This document shows, piece after piece, positions 1 to 8,720 of a DNA stretch of 64,000 nucleotides; the stretch's first letter is position 1, and each line of letters begins with the position of its first letter. The notes under the pieces were generated by a model. It saw only the letters and a list, made by a program, of their open reading frames with translations, had not been told where the DNA came from and did no database searches. This DNA comes from Mycobacterium sp. IS-1742 (GTDB lineage Bacteria; Actinomycetota; Actinomycetes; Mycobacteriales; Mycobacteriaceae), in contig NZ_LQIV01000043.1 of the NCBI RefSeq assembly GCF_001500125.1, positions 62,001-126,000 of the forward strand, given 5' to 3'. A program made the position numbers and the translations under genes.

Positions 1-82
1 CACCGCTGAGCCGTTCGGCCACGTCCAGGGCCAGCGCCGACTTCCCCGTCCCGGTCGGCCCGATGATCGCCAGCGGCCTCAT
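1..82 (-). CDS. miaA: tRNA dimethylallyltransferase MiaA, N-terminal fragment cut by the window edge
   Basis: MiaA transfers a dimethylallyl group to A37 of tRNAs reading U-initial codons, the step before MiaB. Only the first 27 residues are present, and the 3' part lies left of the window. They contain the nucleotide-binding P-loop GPTGTGKS (residues 8-15) followed by ALALDVAERL, which is typical of MiaA. The ATG at 82-80 overlaps the TGA of the upstream gene (ATGA), so the two are probably translationally coupled. Identity also rests on synteny, since the M. tuberculosis orthologue lies beside the same neighbours. Confidence 0.85.
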   Translation of the reverse strand, partial: MRPLAIIGPTGTGKSALALDVAERLSG

Positions 83-765
83 GGTGTCCAGCGGCCGGCG
101 AAGTAGCCGACGCCGTAGGGGGCGCCCCGGTAGAACTCCTCGGCCGAACCGGGCGCGGATCCGGTCAGCCCCGCCAGCACCTGGTAGGCGACCCGGCCGA
201 CGACGGAGCCCGGCAGCCGGCTCAGCGCGGCGGTGTCCCCGGCGGCCAGCGCGTCGTCGAGCACCGCTTGGACGGGCACCGCGTCGGGGTCGTACCCGCC
301 GGGCGCCGGTGGGGTGAGGGTGTGGCAGCCGTCGGCGACGACCAGCACCCCGATCTCACCGTCCGCGTCGTCGATGTGGGCGCGCAACGCCCGGCCCCGC
401 GCCATCGCGGTGTCGGCGTCGAGGTCGCCGGCGTGGACTCGGACCTCCGCCGCGGCGTGCGGGGCGTGTTCACCCCGGACCCACCCGGCGATCAGCGCGC
501 AGAGGGGCAGGTCGACGGGTGTGGCGGCGCCGTCCGGCGACAGCCTCACCCGCACGTCGACGCCGTAGCCGGCGAAGGTGCCCGCGGTCGGCGGGGTGAG
601 CACCTCGTCGCCGGAGCCGACGCCGATCGCCACCCAGCGGTCGGGCAGTCCGCCGACAGACCGCGCCACCGCCGCGCGCAGCTCGGACAGTTCACCGGCC
701 GCTGCGCCTGCCAGTTGCGGCACCATCACCGGAGCGGACGGCACAAGGGCGATCGCGGTGAGCAC
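79..765 (-). CDS. Rv2728c-like protein, class III extradiol dioxygenase B-like fold
   Basis: A 228-residue alanine-rich protein of the mycobacterial Rv2728c family, which databases place with the LigB-like class III extradiol dioxygenase fold. No enzymatic role is established. The N-terminus (LTAIALVPSAPVMVPQLAG) fits the first beta strand of that fold, and a VVADGCHTLTPPAPGGY segment near residue 140 resembles its conserved core. It starts with GTG at 765 and ends in an ATGA overlap with miaA, so the pair is likely one operon. The place next to miaA is conserved among mycobacteria, but nothing in the sequence ties it to tRNA modification. Confidence 0.75.
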   Translation of the reverse strand: MLTAIALVPSAPVMVPQLAGAAAGELSELRAAVARSVGGLPDRWVAIGVGSGDEVLTPPTAGTFAGYGVDVRVRLSPDGAATPVDLPLCALIAGWVRGEHAPHAAAEVRVHAGDLDADTAMARGRALRAHIDDADGEIGVLVVADGCHTLTPPAPGGYDPDAVPVQAVLDDALAAGDTAALSRLPGSVVGRVAYQVLAGLTGSAPGSAEEFYRGAPYGVGYFAGRWTP

Positions 766-774
766 GCCACCAAA

Positions 775-1653
775 CTAGTGCGCGAGGGAGGCCTGGGCCT
801 CGGCGCCGGCCGCTTCGCCGCGGGCCAGCGCGGCGGTGGCCAGCACCATCACCGCGGCCGCGACGACCAGCGTCGTCCATCCGGCCTCACCGGGGCGCAT
901 CGTCTCCCCCAGCACCACCACGCCGAGCACCGATCCCACCACCGGTTCGGCCACGGTCATCGTCGGCAGCGACGCGGTCAGCGCACCGGACCGGAACGAG
1001 GCCTGCTGCCAGGCCGTCCCGGCGACGGCCACGGCCGCCAGCGCGTAGAGCTCGGGCATCTGCAGCACCGCCCACAGACCGTCGTCGAGCCGGTCGACGA
1101 CGCCCTTGGTCAGCACGGCGAAGACGCCCCACAGCGCGCCGGACACCAGCGCCAGCAGCACCGCGCTGGGCGTGCCCGACCAGATCCGCGCCCCGACGAC
1201 GCAGAGCACCAGCATCGGGACCAGCACCGCGATCACGACGGCCCAGGTCTCCCACGAGGCGCGGGCCTGCCCGGCGGTCGGGTTGCCCACGGTCACGATC
1301 ACCGCCACCGCACCGGCCAGCAGCGCCGCCCAGAGCCACTCCCAGCGCGTGACCCGCCGGCCGGTCAGGCGGGCGTTGATCGGCAGCGCAAACAGCAGCG
1401 ACGTCACCAGCAGCGCCTGCACCAGCAGCACCGACCCCAGCCCGAGCGCGGCGGCCTGCAGGCCGAAACCCACGGCGGCGACGGTGCTGCCCAGCCACCA
1501 CTGCCGGTCGCGCAACAGCCGCAGGAACAACTCGAGGTGCCCGACCGCCTCGTCGGTCACCTCGTGCGCGGAGCGCTGGTGGATGACATCGCCGATCGCG
1601 ATGAACAGCGCGGCGCCCAGCGCCAGCAGCGCGGCGATATCCGCCCTGGCCAT
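775..1653 (-). CDS. DMT-superfamily membrane transporter (Rv2729c-like)
   Basis: A 292-residue integral membrane protein with about ten hydrophobic segments, matching two EamA-like repeats of the drug/metabolite transporter superfamily. The substrate is unknown. The start chosen is the ATG at 1653, because a GAGGAG Shine-Dalgarno lies six bases upstream and MARADIAALLALGAALFIAIGD begins the first membrane span at once. Longer in-frame extensions are Arg/Pro-rich and lack a membrane signature. It lies nine bases upstream of the Rv2728c-like gene and is probably cotranscribed with it and miaA. The orthologue holds the same place in M. tuberculosis. Confidence 0.8.
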   Translation of the reverse strand: MARADIAALLALGAALFIAIGDVIHQRSAHEVTDEAVGHLELFLRLLRDRQWWLGSTVAAVGFGLQAAALGLGSVLLVQALLVTSLLFALPINARLTGRRVTRWEWLWAALLAGAVAVIVTVGNPTAGQARASWETWAVVIAVLVPMLVLCVVGARIWSGTPSAVLLALVSGALWGVFAVLTKGVVDRLDDGLWAVLQMPELYALAAVAVAGTAWQQASFRSGALTASLPTMTVAEPVVGSVLGVVVLGETMRPGEAGWTTLVVAAAVMVLATAALARGEAAGAEAQASLAH

Positions 1654-1726
1654 CGCATCTCCTCGTCGTGGTAGCGGGCATGAGCGTGCCCGGATGGCGG
1701 TCCGTCCCGCAAACCGGCGCGCCGAA

Positions 1727-1740
1727 GGTGTGCGCACACC
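1727..1740. promoter_or_regulatory. Perfect 14-bp palindrome in the divergent transporter/DUF349 promoter region
   Basis: GGTGTGC directly followed by GCACACC forms a perfect inverted repeat without spacer. It lies in the 222-bp gap between the divergent transporter gene (start 1653) and DUF349 gene (start 1876). A dimeric regulator could bind here, but no regulator gene is adjacent and function is not shown. Confidence 0.3.
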
Positions 1741-1875
1741 CATGGCCGACCTGTTTGAATAGCCTTCGACAGCCGGCCACACCGATCCGGAAGAACAGGC
1801 TCATATCGACAGGCGAAGGCGCCGCGTTGCGCGGCAGTGCGCGGTCCACCGCGCGGAGGGTGCGAGGAACGAAAG

Positions 1876-3252
1876 ATGACGACCAGCGAGCCGGGTGCGA
1901 CCTCGGAGGCCAACAACGAGGCGACGCCACGTCCGGCGCCGGGGCCCGCACCCCGGCCCGGTCCCTCACCCCGACCGGGGCCGCCGCGGCCCGTCCCCCG
2001 GCCGGGCCGGCCGACGCCCGCGGTGGCGGCGCCACCGGCCAGCGATCCGCACCGCTTCGGCCGGGTGGACCCCGACGGCACGGTGTGGCTGATCACCGGA
2101 TCCGGTGAGCGCGTCATCGGGTCGTGGCAGGCCGGTGAGCCCGAGGCGGCGTATGCCCACTTCGGGCGCCGCTTCGACGATCTGCAGACCGAGGTGGTGC
2201 TGCTCGAGCAGCGGCTGGTCACCCACGCAGGCGATGCCCGCAAGATCAAGTCCGCGGCCGCCACACTGGCCGAGAGCCTGCCGGAGGCCCATGTCCTCGG
2301 TGACGTGGACTCGCTGGCCGCGCGACTGACCGCGATCGTGGAGCACGCCGACGAGGAGGCCCAGGCCGAGCGGGCCCGCCGCGACGAGCAGCGTGCCGCG
2401 CAGCTGGCGCGCAAGGAGGCGCTGGCCGTCGAGGCCGAGGACATCGCGGCGAACTCCACGCAGTGGAAGACCGCAGGTGACCGGCTGCGGGAGATCCTCG
2501 ACGAGTGGCGCACGATCACGGGCCTGGACCGCAAGACCGACGACGCGCTGTGGAAGCGCTATTCGGCCGCCCGCGAGACGTTCAACCGGCGGCGCGGTTC
2601 GCACTTCGCCGAGCTCGACCGGGGCCGTGCGGGTGCGCGGCAGGCCAAGGAGGCGCTCTGCGAACGCGCCGAGGAACTGTCCGGCTCCAGGGAGTGGGGT
2701 GCGACGAGCGCCGCGTTCCGTGACCTGCTGGCGGAGTGGAAGGCCGCGGGCCGGGCCGCCAAGGACGTCGACGACGCGCTGTGGCAGCGGTTCAAGGCCG
2801 CCCAGGACGTGTTCTTCTCCGCCCGCAACGCCGCGACCGCCGAACGGGACGCGGAGTTCAAGGCGAACGCCGCCGCCAAGGAGACGCTGCTCGCCCAGGC
2901 CGAGCAGATCGACACCTCCAACCCGGACGCCGCCCGCGCGGCGTTCCGCGCGATCGGCGACAAGTGGGACGCCATCGGCAAGGTGCCCCGCGAGCGGGCC
3001 GCGGAATTCGAACGGCGCCTGCGCGCGGTGGAGAAGAAGGTCCGCGACGCCGCCTCGTCGAACTGGACCGATCCGGAGGCGCAGGCCCGCGCCGACCAGT
3101 TCCGGGTGCGTGCCGAACAGTACGAGCGCCAGGCCCAGAAGGCCGAGGCCGCGGGCCGCACCAAGGATGCCGAGCAGGCCCGGGCGAATGCCCAGCAGTG
3201 GCGGCAGTGGGCCGACGCGGCGGTCGAGGCGTTGGGCAAGCGCCGCACCTGA
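1876..3252 (+). CDS. DUF349 repeat protein (Rv2731-like)
   Basis: A 458-residue protein with a Pro/Ala/Arg-rich, probably disordered N-terminus (about residues 15-60). A long charged helical region follows, with at least three DUF349 repeats (each around a W-K..G..R....LW.RF/Y core, for example DDALWKRYSAARETFNRRRG and DDALWQRFKAAQDVFFSARN). Such proteins form elongated coiled helices, and no biochemical role is known for the mycobacterial member. ATG 1876 is used because it follows a GAACGAAAG purine stretch and the upstream extension has no family features. It is divergent from the DMT transporter and convergent with the Rv2732c-like gene. Confidence 0.8.
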   Translation: MTTSEPGATSEANNEATPRPAPGPAPRPGPSPRPGPPRPVPRPGRPTPAVAAPPASDPHRFGRVDPDGTVWLITGSGERVIGSWQAGEPEAAYAHFGRRFDDLQTEVVLLEQRLVTHAGDARKIKSAAATLAESLPEAHVLGDVDSLAARLTAIVEHADEEAQAERARRDEQRAAQLARKEALAVEAEDIAANSTQWKTAGDRLREILDEWRTITGLDRKTDDALWKRYSAARETFNRRRGSHFAELDRGRAGARQAKEALCERAEELSGSREWGATSAAFRDLLAEWKAAGRAAKDVDDALWQRFKAAQDVFFSARNAATAERDAEFKANAAAKETLLAQAEQIDTSNPDAARAAFRAIGDKWDAIGKVPRERAAEFERRLRAVEKKVRDAASSNWTDPEAQARADQFRVRAEQYERQAQKAEAAGRTKDAEQARANAQQWRQWADAAVEALGKRRT

Positions 3253-3264
3253 CCGGGGCGCGGA

Positions 3265-3858
3265 TCAGCCGGTCGGGTTGTCCGGGTCGTCGCCGTTGCC
3301 GAAGTCCAGCAGACCCTTGCCCTGGTTCTCCCTGGCGCGGCGGCGGCGCTCCTCCTCGGCGGCCAACTGCACCGCGGTGCGGGTCCAGACCACCCTGGCC
3401 CAGTGGAAGGTGAGCACGATCACCGCCAGCCAGCCGACGACCAGGCCGATGCCCGGCCCCGGATACGGCTCGGCCGCGGTCTGCCGGGACCACACCGCGA
3501 GCATGCCGATCGCGCTGGCCACCGCCGAACCTGCCAGCGCCACCCACGCGATCGCCCAGCGCCGGGTGAGCAGCGCGAGGATGGAGAACCCGACGGAGAA
3601 CACGATCGCCAGCACGGCGAACACCCGCGACGGCAGAGAGATCCCCGCAGCGGCGGCCGCGTCGGTGCCGGCCAGCACGTCGAAACCCCTGGCGCCGCCG
3701 GCGTGCGGCAGCACGAACGACAGCAGCACGACGAACACCAGGACGGCGACCACCAGGGCGCGGGCGCCCGGGTCGAACTCCCCCGCCACCCGGCGCTCCG
3801 CGTCCTCGATATCGCCCTTGTACGACTCGAATTCGTCGGGCCCGTCCGGGCCGCTCAT
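3265..3858 (-). CDS. Conserved membrane protein (Rv2732c-like)
   Basis: A 197-residue protein. An acidic cytoplasmic N-terminus (about 30 residues) precedes four hydrophobic segments (roughly residues 32-52, 76-96, 102-122 and 134-156), and a basic helical tail is rich in E and R (LAAEEERRRRARENQGKG). Function is unknown. The ATG at 3858 overlaps the TGA of miaB as ATGA, which argues for this start over the GTG nine bases upstream and for cotranscription with miaB. The miaB-membrane protein pair is conserved in mycobacteria. Confidence 0.8.
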   Translation of the reverse strand: MSGPDGPDEFESYKGDIEDAERRVAGEFDPGARALVVAVLVFVVLLSFVLPHAGGARGFDVLAGTDAAAAAGISLPSRVFAVLAIVFSVGFSILALLTRRWAIAWVALAGSAVASAIGMLAVWSRQTAAEPYPGPGIGLVVGWLAVIVLTFHWARVVWTRTAVQLAAEEERRRRARENQGKGLLDFGNGDDPDNPTG

Positions 3859-5378
3859 CGCGCGCACCCCGTCGCCGCCGGGGTGGGTGCGGGCGCGCCG
3901 ATGCCCGGGATGCCCAATCCGACCCCGGTGCGAGGCCGCAGGCCCGCGGCGTGGGCGTCACCGGCGCGGGTGCGTCGGTGTGTCAGCAGGGCGCCGTCGG
4001 CGATGAGGTGGTGCGGCGCCGCACCGGTCACCGTGGTGGTGACGACGTCACCGGGCCGGATGTCGGCGCCGCCGGGGGCGAAGTGCACCAGCCTGCCGTC
4101 GCGGGCGCGCCCGGACATGCGGGCGGTGGCCGCGTCCTTGCGGCCCTCGCCCGTGGCCACCAGCAGCTCGAGCGTGCGGCCGACCTGGGCCAGGTTCTCG
4201 TCGAGCGAGATCTTCTCCTGCAGGTCGATCAGACGTTGATACCGTTCGCTCACAACGGCTTTCGGGAGTTGTCCGGGCATGTCGGCGGCGGGCGTCCCGG
4301 GTCGCTTGGAGTACTGGAACGTGAACGCGCTGGAGAACCGCGAGGCGGCCACCACGTCGAGCGTGGCCTGGAAGTCCTCCTCCGTCTCGCCCGGGAAACC
4401 GACGATCAGGTCGGTGGTGATCGCCGCGTCGGGGATCGCCGCACGCACCCGGTCGATGATCCCGAGATACTTCTCCGCGCGGTAGGACCGGCGCATGGCG
4501 CGCAGGATCCGGTCGGATCCGGACTGCAGCGGCATGTGCAGTGCGGGGCAGACATTCGGCGTCTCGGCCATCGCCTCGATCACATCGTCGGTGAACTCGG
4601 CCGGATGCGGCGAAGTGAACCGTACGCGTTCGAGCCCGTGGATCCGCCCGCACGCGCGCAACAGTTCGGCGAACGCGCCGCGGTCGCGGGGAACCGACGG
4701 GTCAGCGAAGGACACGCCGTAGGCGTTGACGTTCTGGCCCAGCAGCGTCACCTCGAGCACGCCCTGGTCGACCAGCGTCTGGATCTCGGCGAGGACGTCG
4801 CCGGGGCGCCGGTCGACCTCCCTGCCGCGCAGCGACGGGACGATGCAGAACGTGCAGGTGTTGTTGCAGCCCACCGAGATCGACACCCACCCGGCGTACG
4901 CCGATTCGCGTGCGGCGGGCAGCGCCGACGGGAACTCCTCTAAGGCCTCGGCGATCTCGACCTGCGCGGCGCGGTTGTGGCGGGCGCGTTCGAGCAACGC
5001 GGGCAGTGCGCCGATGTTGTGGGTGCCGAACACGACGTCCACCCACGGGGCGCGGCGCAGCACGGCGTCGCGGTCCTTCTGGGCGAGGCAGCCGCCGACG
5101 GCGATCTGCATCTGCGGGTCGGACTGTTTGCGCGGCGCGAGGTGGGACAGGTTGCCGTACAGCTTGTTGTCGGCGTTCTCGCGCACCGCACAGGTGTTGA
5201 AGACGACCACATCGGCGTCGGAGCCGTCCGCGGCGCGCCGGTAGCCCGCGGCCTCCAGCAGACCCGCCAGCCGCTCCGAGTCGTGCACGTTCATCTGACA
5301 GCCGTAGGTGCGGACCTGATAGGTGCGCGCCACCGGCGGCAGCGCGCTCGCCGCCTGCTGGGTCACCGTCGAAGTCAC
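3855..5378 (-). CDS. miaB: tRNA-2-methylthio-N6-dimethylallyladenosine synthase MiaB
   Basis: A radical-SAM methylthiotransferase that adds the 2-methylthio group to i6A37 of tRNA, downstream of MiaA. The 507-residue product has the MTTase N-terminal domain starting YQVRTYGCQMNVHDSERL, cysteines in FNTCAVRENADNKLYGNL and GGCLAQKD for one [4Fe-4S] cluster, and the radical-SAM CxxxCxxC motif in CNNTCTFC for the second. A C-terminal TRAM-like region follows, then a mycobacterial Pro/Gly/Ala tail. Start is taken at GTG 5378, which follows a GGGG stretch. An in-frame GTG at 5366 is an alternative. Divergent from gluA. Confidence 0.93.
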   Translation of the reverse strand: MTSTVTQQAASALPPVARTYQVRTYGCQMNVHDSERLAGLLEAAGYRRAADGSDADVVVFNTCAVRENADNKLYGNLSHLAPRKQSDPQMQIAVGGCLAQKDRDAVLRRAPWVDVVFGTHNIGALPALLERARHNRAAQVEIAEALEEFPSALPAARESAYAGWVSISVGCNNTCTFCIVPSLRGREVDRRPGDVLAEIQTLVDQGVLEVTLLGQNVNAYGVSFADPSVPRDRGAFAELLRACGRIHGLERVRFTSPHPAEFTDDVIEAMAETPNVCPALHMPLQSGSDRILRAMRRSYRAEKYLGIIDRVRAAIPDAAITTDLIVGFPGETEEDFQATLDVVAASRFSSAFTFQYSKRPGTPAADMPGQLPKAVVSERYQRLIDLQEKISLDENLAQVGRTLELLVATGEGRKDAATARMSGRARDGRLVHFAPGGADIRPGDVVTTTVTGAAPHHLIADGALLTHRRTRAGDAHAAGLRPRTGVGLGIPGIGAPAPTPAATGCAR

Positions 5379-5451
5379 GGCCCCATGGTACGGGGGCCGG
5401 GATTGATCAGTTCCGGGCACATCAGGCGTTCCGTGGGTAAGGTCAGCACCC

Positions 5452-6249
5452 ATGGAAACGGCCGGACACCCCACCGGGCCCGATGCGCGGTCGGTCGATC
5501 CGGACTCTCGGGCGGTGCCGATGATCTCGATGCAAGGGGTCAACAAGCACTTCGGCGATCTGCACGTCCTCAAGGACATCAACCTCACCGTCGGGCGGGG
5601 CCAGGTCGTGGTCGTGCTCGGTCCCTCGGGGTCCGGCAAATCCACGCTGTGCCGCACGATCAACCGGCTCGAGACCATCGACTCCGGCACGATCGCGATC
5701 GACGGGCACGTGCTGCCCGAGGAGGGGCGCAAACTCGCGCAGCTGCGATCCGACGTCGGCATGGTGTTCCAGTCCTTCAACCTGTTCGCGCACAAGACGA
5801 TCGTCGACAACGTCACGCTGGCGCCGATGAAGGTGCGCGGACTCGGCAAGGACGCGGCACGCGAGGCCGCGATGGCGCTGCTCGAGCGGGTCGGGGTCGC
5901 CAACCAGGCCGACAAGTACCCCGCACAGTTGTCCGGCGGCCAGCAGCAACGTGTCGCGATCGCCCGCTCGCTCGCGATGAACCCGAAGGTGATGCTCTTC
6001 GACGAGCCGACCAGCGCGCTGGACCCCGAGATGATCAACGAGGTGCTGGCCGTGATGGCGTCGCTGGCGAGCGAGGGCATGACCATGCTGGTGGTGACCC
6101 ATGAGATGGGTTTCGCGCGCCGCGCCTCCGACCGCGTCGTGTTCATGTCCGACGGGGCGATCGTCGAGGACGCTGAACCGGCCCAGTTCTTCGACAACCC
6201 GCAGACCGACCGCGCCAAGGACTTCCTCGGCAAGATCCTCCACCACTAA
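5452..6249 (+). CDS. gluA: Glutamate-type polar amino acid ABC transporter, ATPase subunit
   Basis: Cytoplasmic ATPase that powers import through the two permeases encoded downstream. The 265-residue protein shows Walker A GPSGSGKST, Q-loop, signature LSGGQQQR, Walker B VMLFDEPTSALD and the H-loop (VTHEMGF), with strong similarity to the PAAT class (GluA/GlnQ). Either ATG 5452 or the internal ATG 5521 could initiate. The first 23 residues lack fold signals, so the start is moderately certain. It is the first gene of a four-gene operon gluA-B-C-D with short gaps, the order known from Corynebacterium glutamicum glutamate uptake. Confidence 0.88.
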   Translation: METAGHPTGPDARSVDPDSRAVPMISMQGVNKHFGDLHVLKDINLTVGRGQVVVVLGPSGSGKSTLCRTINRLETIDSGTIAIDGHVLPEEGRKLAQLRSDVGMVFQSFNLFAHKTIVDNVTLAPMKVRGLGKDAAREAAMALLERVGVANQADKYPAQLSGGQQQRVAIARSLAMNPKVMLFDEPTSALDPEMINEVLAVMASLASEGMTMLVVTHEMGFARRASDRVVFMSDGAIVEDAEPAQFFDNPQTDRAKDFLGKILHH

Positions 6250-6273
6250 CGCTCGGCGAAAGGAAAATCACCC

Positions 6274-7104
6274 ATGCCGTCCTTCTCGATGATGTCTCGC
6301 AGGCGCGTCACGGCCGCCCTCGCGCTGGCCGTCGCCGTGCCGTTCGCGGCCACCGCCTGTGGAGGTGGGGGCGGCGGTGACGAGAACACCATCGTCATCG
6401 GCACGAAGTTCGACCAGCCGGGGCTGGGCCTGCGCAACCCCGACGGGTCGATGAGCGGGTTCGACGTCGACGTCGCCACCTACGTGGCGGGCGAACTGGG
6501 CTACACCCCCGAGCAGATCGAGTGGAAGGAATCGCCGTCCGGACAGCGTGAGACGTTGATCCAGAACGGCCAGGTCGACTACATCGTCGCCACGTACTCG
6601 ATCACCGACTCCCGCAAGGAGAAGGTGGACTTCGCCGGGCCGTACCTGGTCACCGGTCAGAGCCTGCTGGTGCGTGAGGACAACACCGACATCACCGGCG
6701 CCGCGTCGCTGCAGAACAACAAGCGACTGTGCTCGGTGTCGGGTTCGACTCCCGCGCAGAAGATCAAGGACGAGTACCCGGGTGTGCAGCTGCAGCAGTA
6801 CGACACCTACTCGGCGTGCATCGAGGCGCTGAAGAACGGCGCCATCGACGCGGTCACCACCGACGAGGTGATCCTGGCCGGGTACGCCGCCCAGACCCCG
6901 GGTGCGTTCAAGATCGTGGGCGACACCTTCTCCGAGGAGCGCTACGGCATCGGGCTGAAGAAGGACGACACCGAGATGCGTACCAAGATCAACGACGCGA
7001 TCGAGAAGATGGAGTCCAGCGGCGCCTGGAAGGAAGCCTTCGACAAGAACCTCGGCCCGGCGGGCATCACGGCACCCGCCCCGCCGCAGGTCGACCGCTA
7101 CTGA
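6274..7104 (+). CDS. gluB: Glutamate-binding lipoprotein of ABC transporter
   Basis: Periplasmic-type solute-binding protein anchored by lipidation. The 276-residue precursor has a basic start (MSRRRV), a hydrophobic signal and a lipobox ending ATAC (Cys29), followed by a Gly linker. The mature part is a type-3 periplasmic-binding fold for polar amino acids, with the family's PDGSMSGFDVDVA segment and the D.IVATYSITDSRKEKVDFAGPY region. A good AGGAAA ribosome site precedes ATG 6274. Glutamate/aspartate specificity is inferred from operon order, not from binding residues. Confidence 0.87.
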   Translation: MPSFSMMSRRRVTAALALAVAVPFAATACGGGGGGDENTIVIGTKFDQPGLGLRNPDGSMSGFDVDVATYVAGELGYTPEQIEWKESPSGQRETLIQNGQVDYIVATYSITDSRKEKVDFAGPYLVTGQSLLVREDNTDITGAASLQNNKRLCSVSGSTPAQKIKDEYPGVQLQQYDTYSACIEALKNGAIDAVTTDEVILAGYAAQTPGAFKIVGDTFSEERYGIGLKKDDTEMRTKINDAIEKMESSGAWKEAFDKNLGPAGITAPAPPQVDRY

Positions 7105-7125
7105 GCCGGGGGTCTGGCTCCGGCC

Positions 7126-7806
7126 GTGGAGATATTCACCGAGTACCGCGCAGAGATCTTCGAGGCGTTCTGGACGACGGTCCAGCTGACGGTCTACTCC
7201 GCGGTCGGAGCGCTCGTCCTGGGCACGGTGCTGGCCGCGATGCGGCTGTCGCCGGTGCCCATGCTGGCCTGGCTCGGCACCGCCTACGTCAACGTCGTCC
7301 GCAACACGCCGTTGACGCTGATCATCCTGTTCTGTTCGTTCGGGGTGTCCCAGACCCTCGGCATCACGCTGGTCGACCCGCAGTCGAGCACGTCGATCGA
7401 GGACAGCAACTTCCGGTTGGCGGTGCTCGGGTTGACCGTCTACACCGCGTCGTTCGTGTGCGAGACGGTGCGCTCCGGGGTCAACACGGTGCCGCTCGGC
7501 CAGGCCGAGGCGGCGCGCTCACTCGGCCTGACCTTCGGGCAGAACCTGCGGATGATCCTGCTGCCACAGGCTTTTCGAGCGGTGATCATTCCGCTGGGCT
7601 CGGTGCTGATCGCCTTGACGAAGAACACCACGATCGCCTCGGCGATCGGCGTGGCCGAGGCGGCCCTGCTGATGAAGGAGATGATCGAGAACACCGCGGC
7701 GCTGCTCGTGGTCGGGTCGATCTTCGCCCTGGGGTTCCTCATCCTGACGTTGCCGCTGGGCCTGCTGTTCGGTTGGCTCGGCAAGCGTTTGGCGGTGGCC
7801 CGGTGA
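7126..7806 (+). CDS. gluC: Glutamate-type ABC transporter permease
   Basis: A 226-residue inner-membrane permease of the His/Glu/Gln/Arg/opine family with about five membrane spans and the EAA loop (GQAEAARSLGLTFGQNLRMILLPQAFR) that contacts the ATPase. It starts with GTG at 7126. A short GAGCC/GGCTC stem lies between gluB and this gene, as often seen between a highly expressed binding protein and its permeases. It pairs with the next gene to form the heterodimeric channel. Confidence 0.87.
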   Translation: MEIFTEYRAEIFEAFWTTVQLTVYSAVGALVLGTVLAAMRLSPVPMLAWLGTAYVNVVRNTPLTLIILFCSFGVSQTLGITLVDPQSSTSIEDSNFRLAVLGLTVYTASFVCETVRSGVNTVPLGQAEAARSLGLTFGQNLRMILLPQAFRAVIIPLGSVLIALTKNTTIASAIGVAEAALLMKEMIENTAALLVVGSIFALGFLILTLPLGLLFGWLGKRLAVAR

Positions 7807-7825
7807 TGAGCACGGTGGTGATCCG

Positions 7826-8704
7826 ATGAGCGGGACCGTCCTGTTCGACGCGCCGGGACCGCGCGCCCGGCGACGCAACATCGTCGTCACCGTCATCACG
7901 TTGGCGATCACCGCGCTGATCGTCTGGGTCGTGTACTCGCGACTGGAGTCGAAAGGACAGCTCACCGCCGCCAAGTGGGAGCCGTTCCTCACGTCGGACC
8001 TGTGGACCACCTACGTGCTGCCCGGCGTGCAGGGCACGTTGACGGCGGCCGCGTTGTCGATCGTGCTGGCGCTGATCCTGGGGTTCGGGCTCGGTGTGGG
8101 CCGACTGTCGGTGATCACCCCGATCCGCTGGGTCTGCGCGGTGATCGTGGAGTTCTTCCGTGCCGTCCCGGTGCTGATCATGATGATCTTCGCGTACTTC
8201 CTGTACGCGTTCTACGACGTCTTCCCCTCCAAACACCTCGCGCTGGCCGGCGTCATCACCGGCCTGACGCTCTACAACGGTGCGGTCATCGCCGAGATCG
8301 TCCGGGCCGGGGTGCACGCGCTGCCACGAGGACAGGCCGAGGCGGCCTCGGCGCTGGGCCTGCGCTGGGGACAGACCATGCGCTCGATCCTGCTGCCGCA
8401 GGCCATCACGTCGATGTTGCCGGTGCTGGTCTCCCAGCTCGTGGTGGTGCTCAAGGACACCGCGATCGGCTACCAGATCACGTTCGTCGAGATGGTGCGC
8501 CAGGGCACCGTCGTCGGATCGTCCTACGGCAACTACATCCCCGCCCTCATCGTCATCGCCGTGCTGATGATCAGCGTGAACTTCGCGTTGTCCGCCCTGG
8601 CGACCAGGCTGGAACGCCGGATGCGGCGATCCCGGCGCGGACCGGCGCCGCTGGACACCGAGGCCGTCGAACAGGAGGGCGCGCCGGGCGCGAAAGCGGT
8701 GTGA
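7826..8704 (+). CDS. gluD: Glutamate-type ABC transporter permease
   Basis: Second permease of the transporter, 292 residues. It has a longer cytoplasmic N-terminus and an extra first span compared with GluC, then the BPD_transp_1 core with EAA loop (GQAEAASALGLRWGQTMRSILLPQAI) and a basic, acidic-ended C-terminal tail (about residues 250-292). Membrane topology of about six spans fits the GluD family. It ends the operon and faces recX convergently with 16 bases between stops. Confidence 0.87.
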   Translation: MSGTVLFDAPGPRARRRNIVVTVITLAITALIVWVVYSRLESKGQLTAAKWEPFLTSDLWTTYVLPGVQGTLTAAALSIVLALILGFGLGVGRLSVITPIRWVCAVIVEFFRAVPVLIMMIFAYFLYAFYDVFPSKHLALAGVITGLTLYNGAVIAEIVRAGVHALPRGQAEAASALGLRWGQTMRSILLPQAITSMLPVLVSQLVVVLKDTAIGYQITFVEMVRQGTVVGSSYGNYIPALIVIAVLMISVNFALSALATRLERRMRRSRRGPAPLDTEAVEQEGAPGAKAV

Positions 8705-8720
8705 CCAGCCCGATCGGCCG

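Noticed and set aside
268..1674. Long open plus-strand frame opposite the Rv2728c-like and transporter genes
   Set aside because: The translation is low-complexity (R, G, H, Q) with no motif. Both minus-strand genes have ribosome sites and family features.
5379..6233. Upstream in-frame extension of miaB to 792 codons
   Set aside because: The extension is antisense to gluA and lacks methylthiotransferase similarity. The family N-terminus begins just after GTG 5378.
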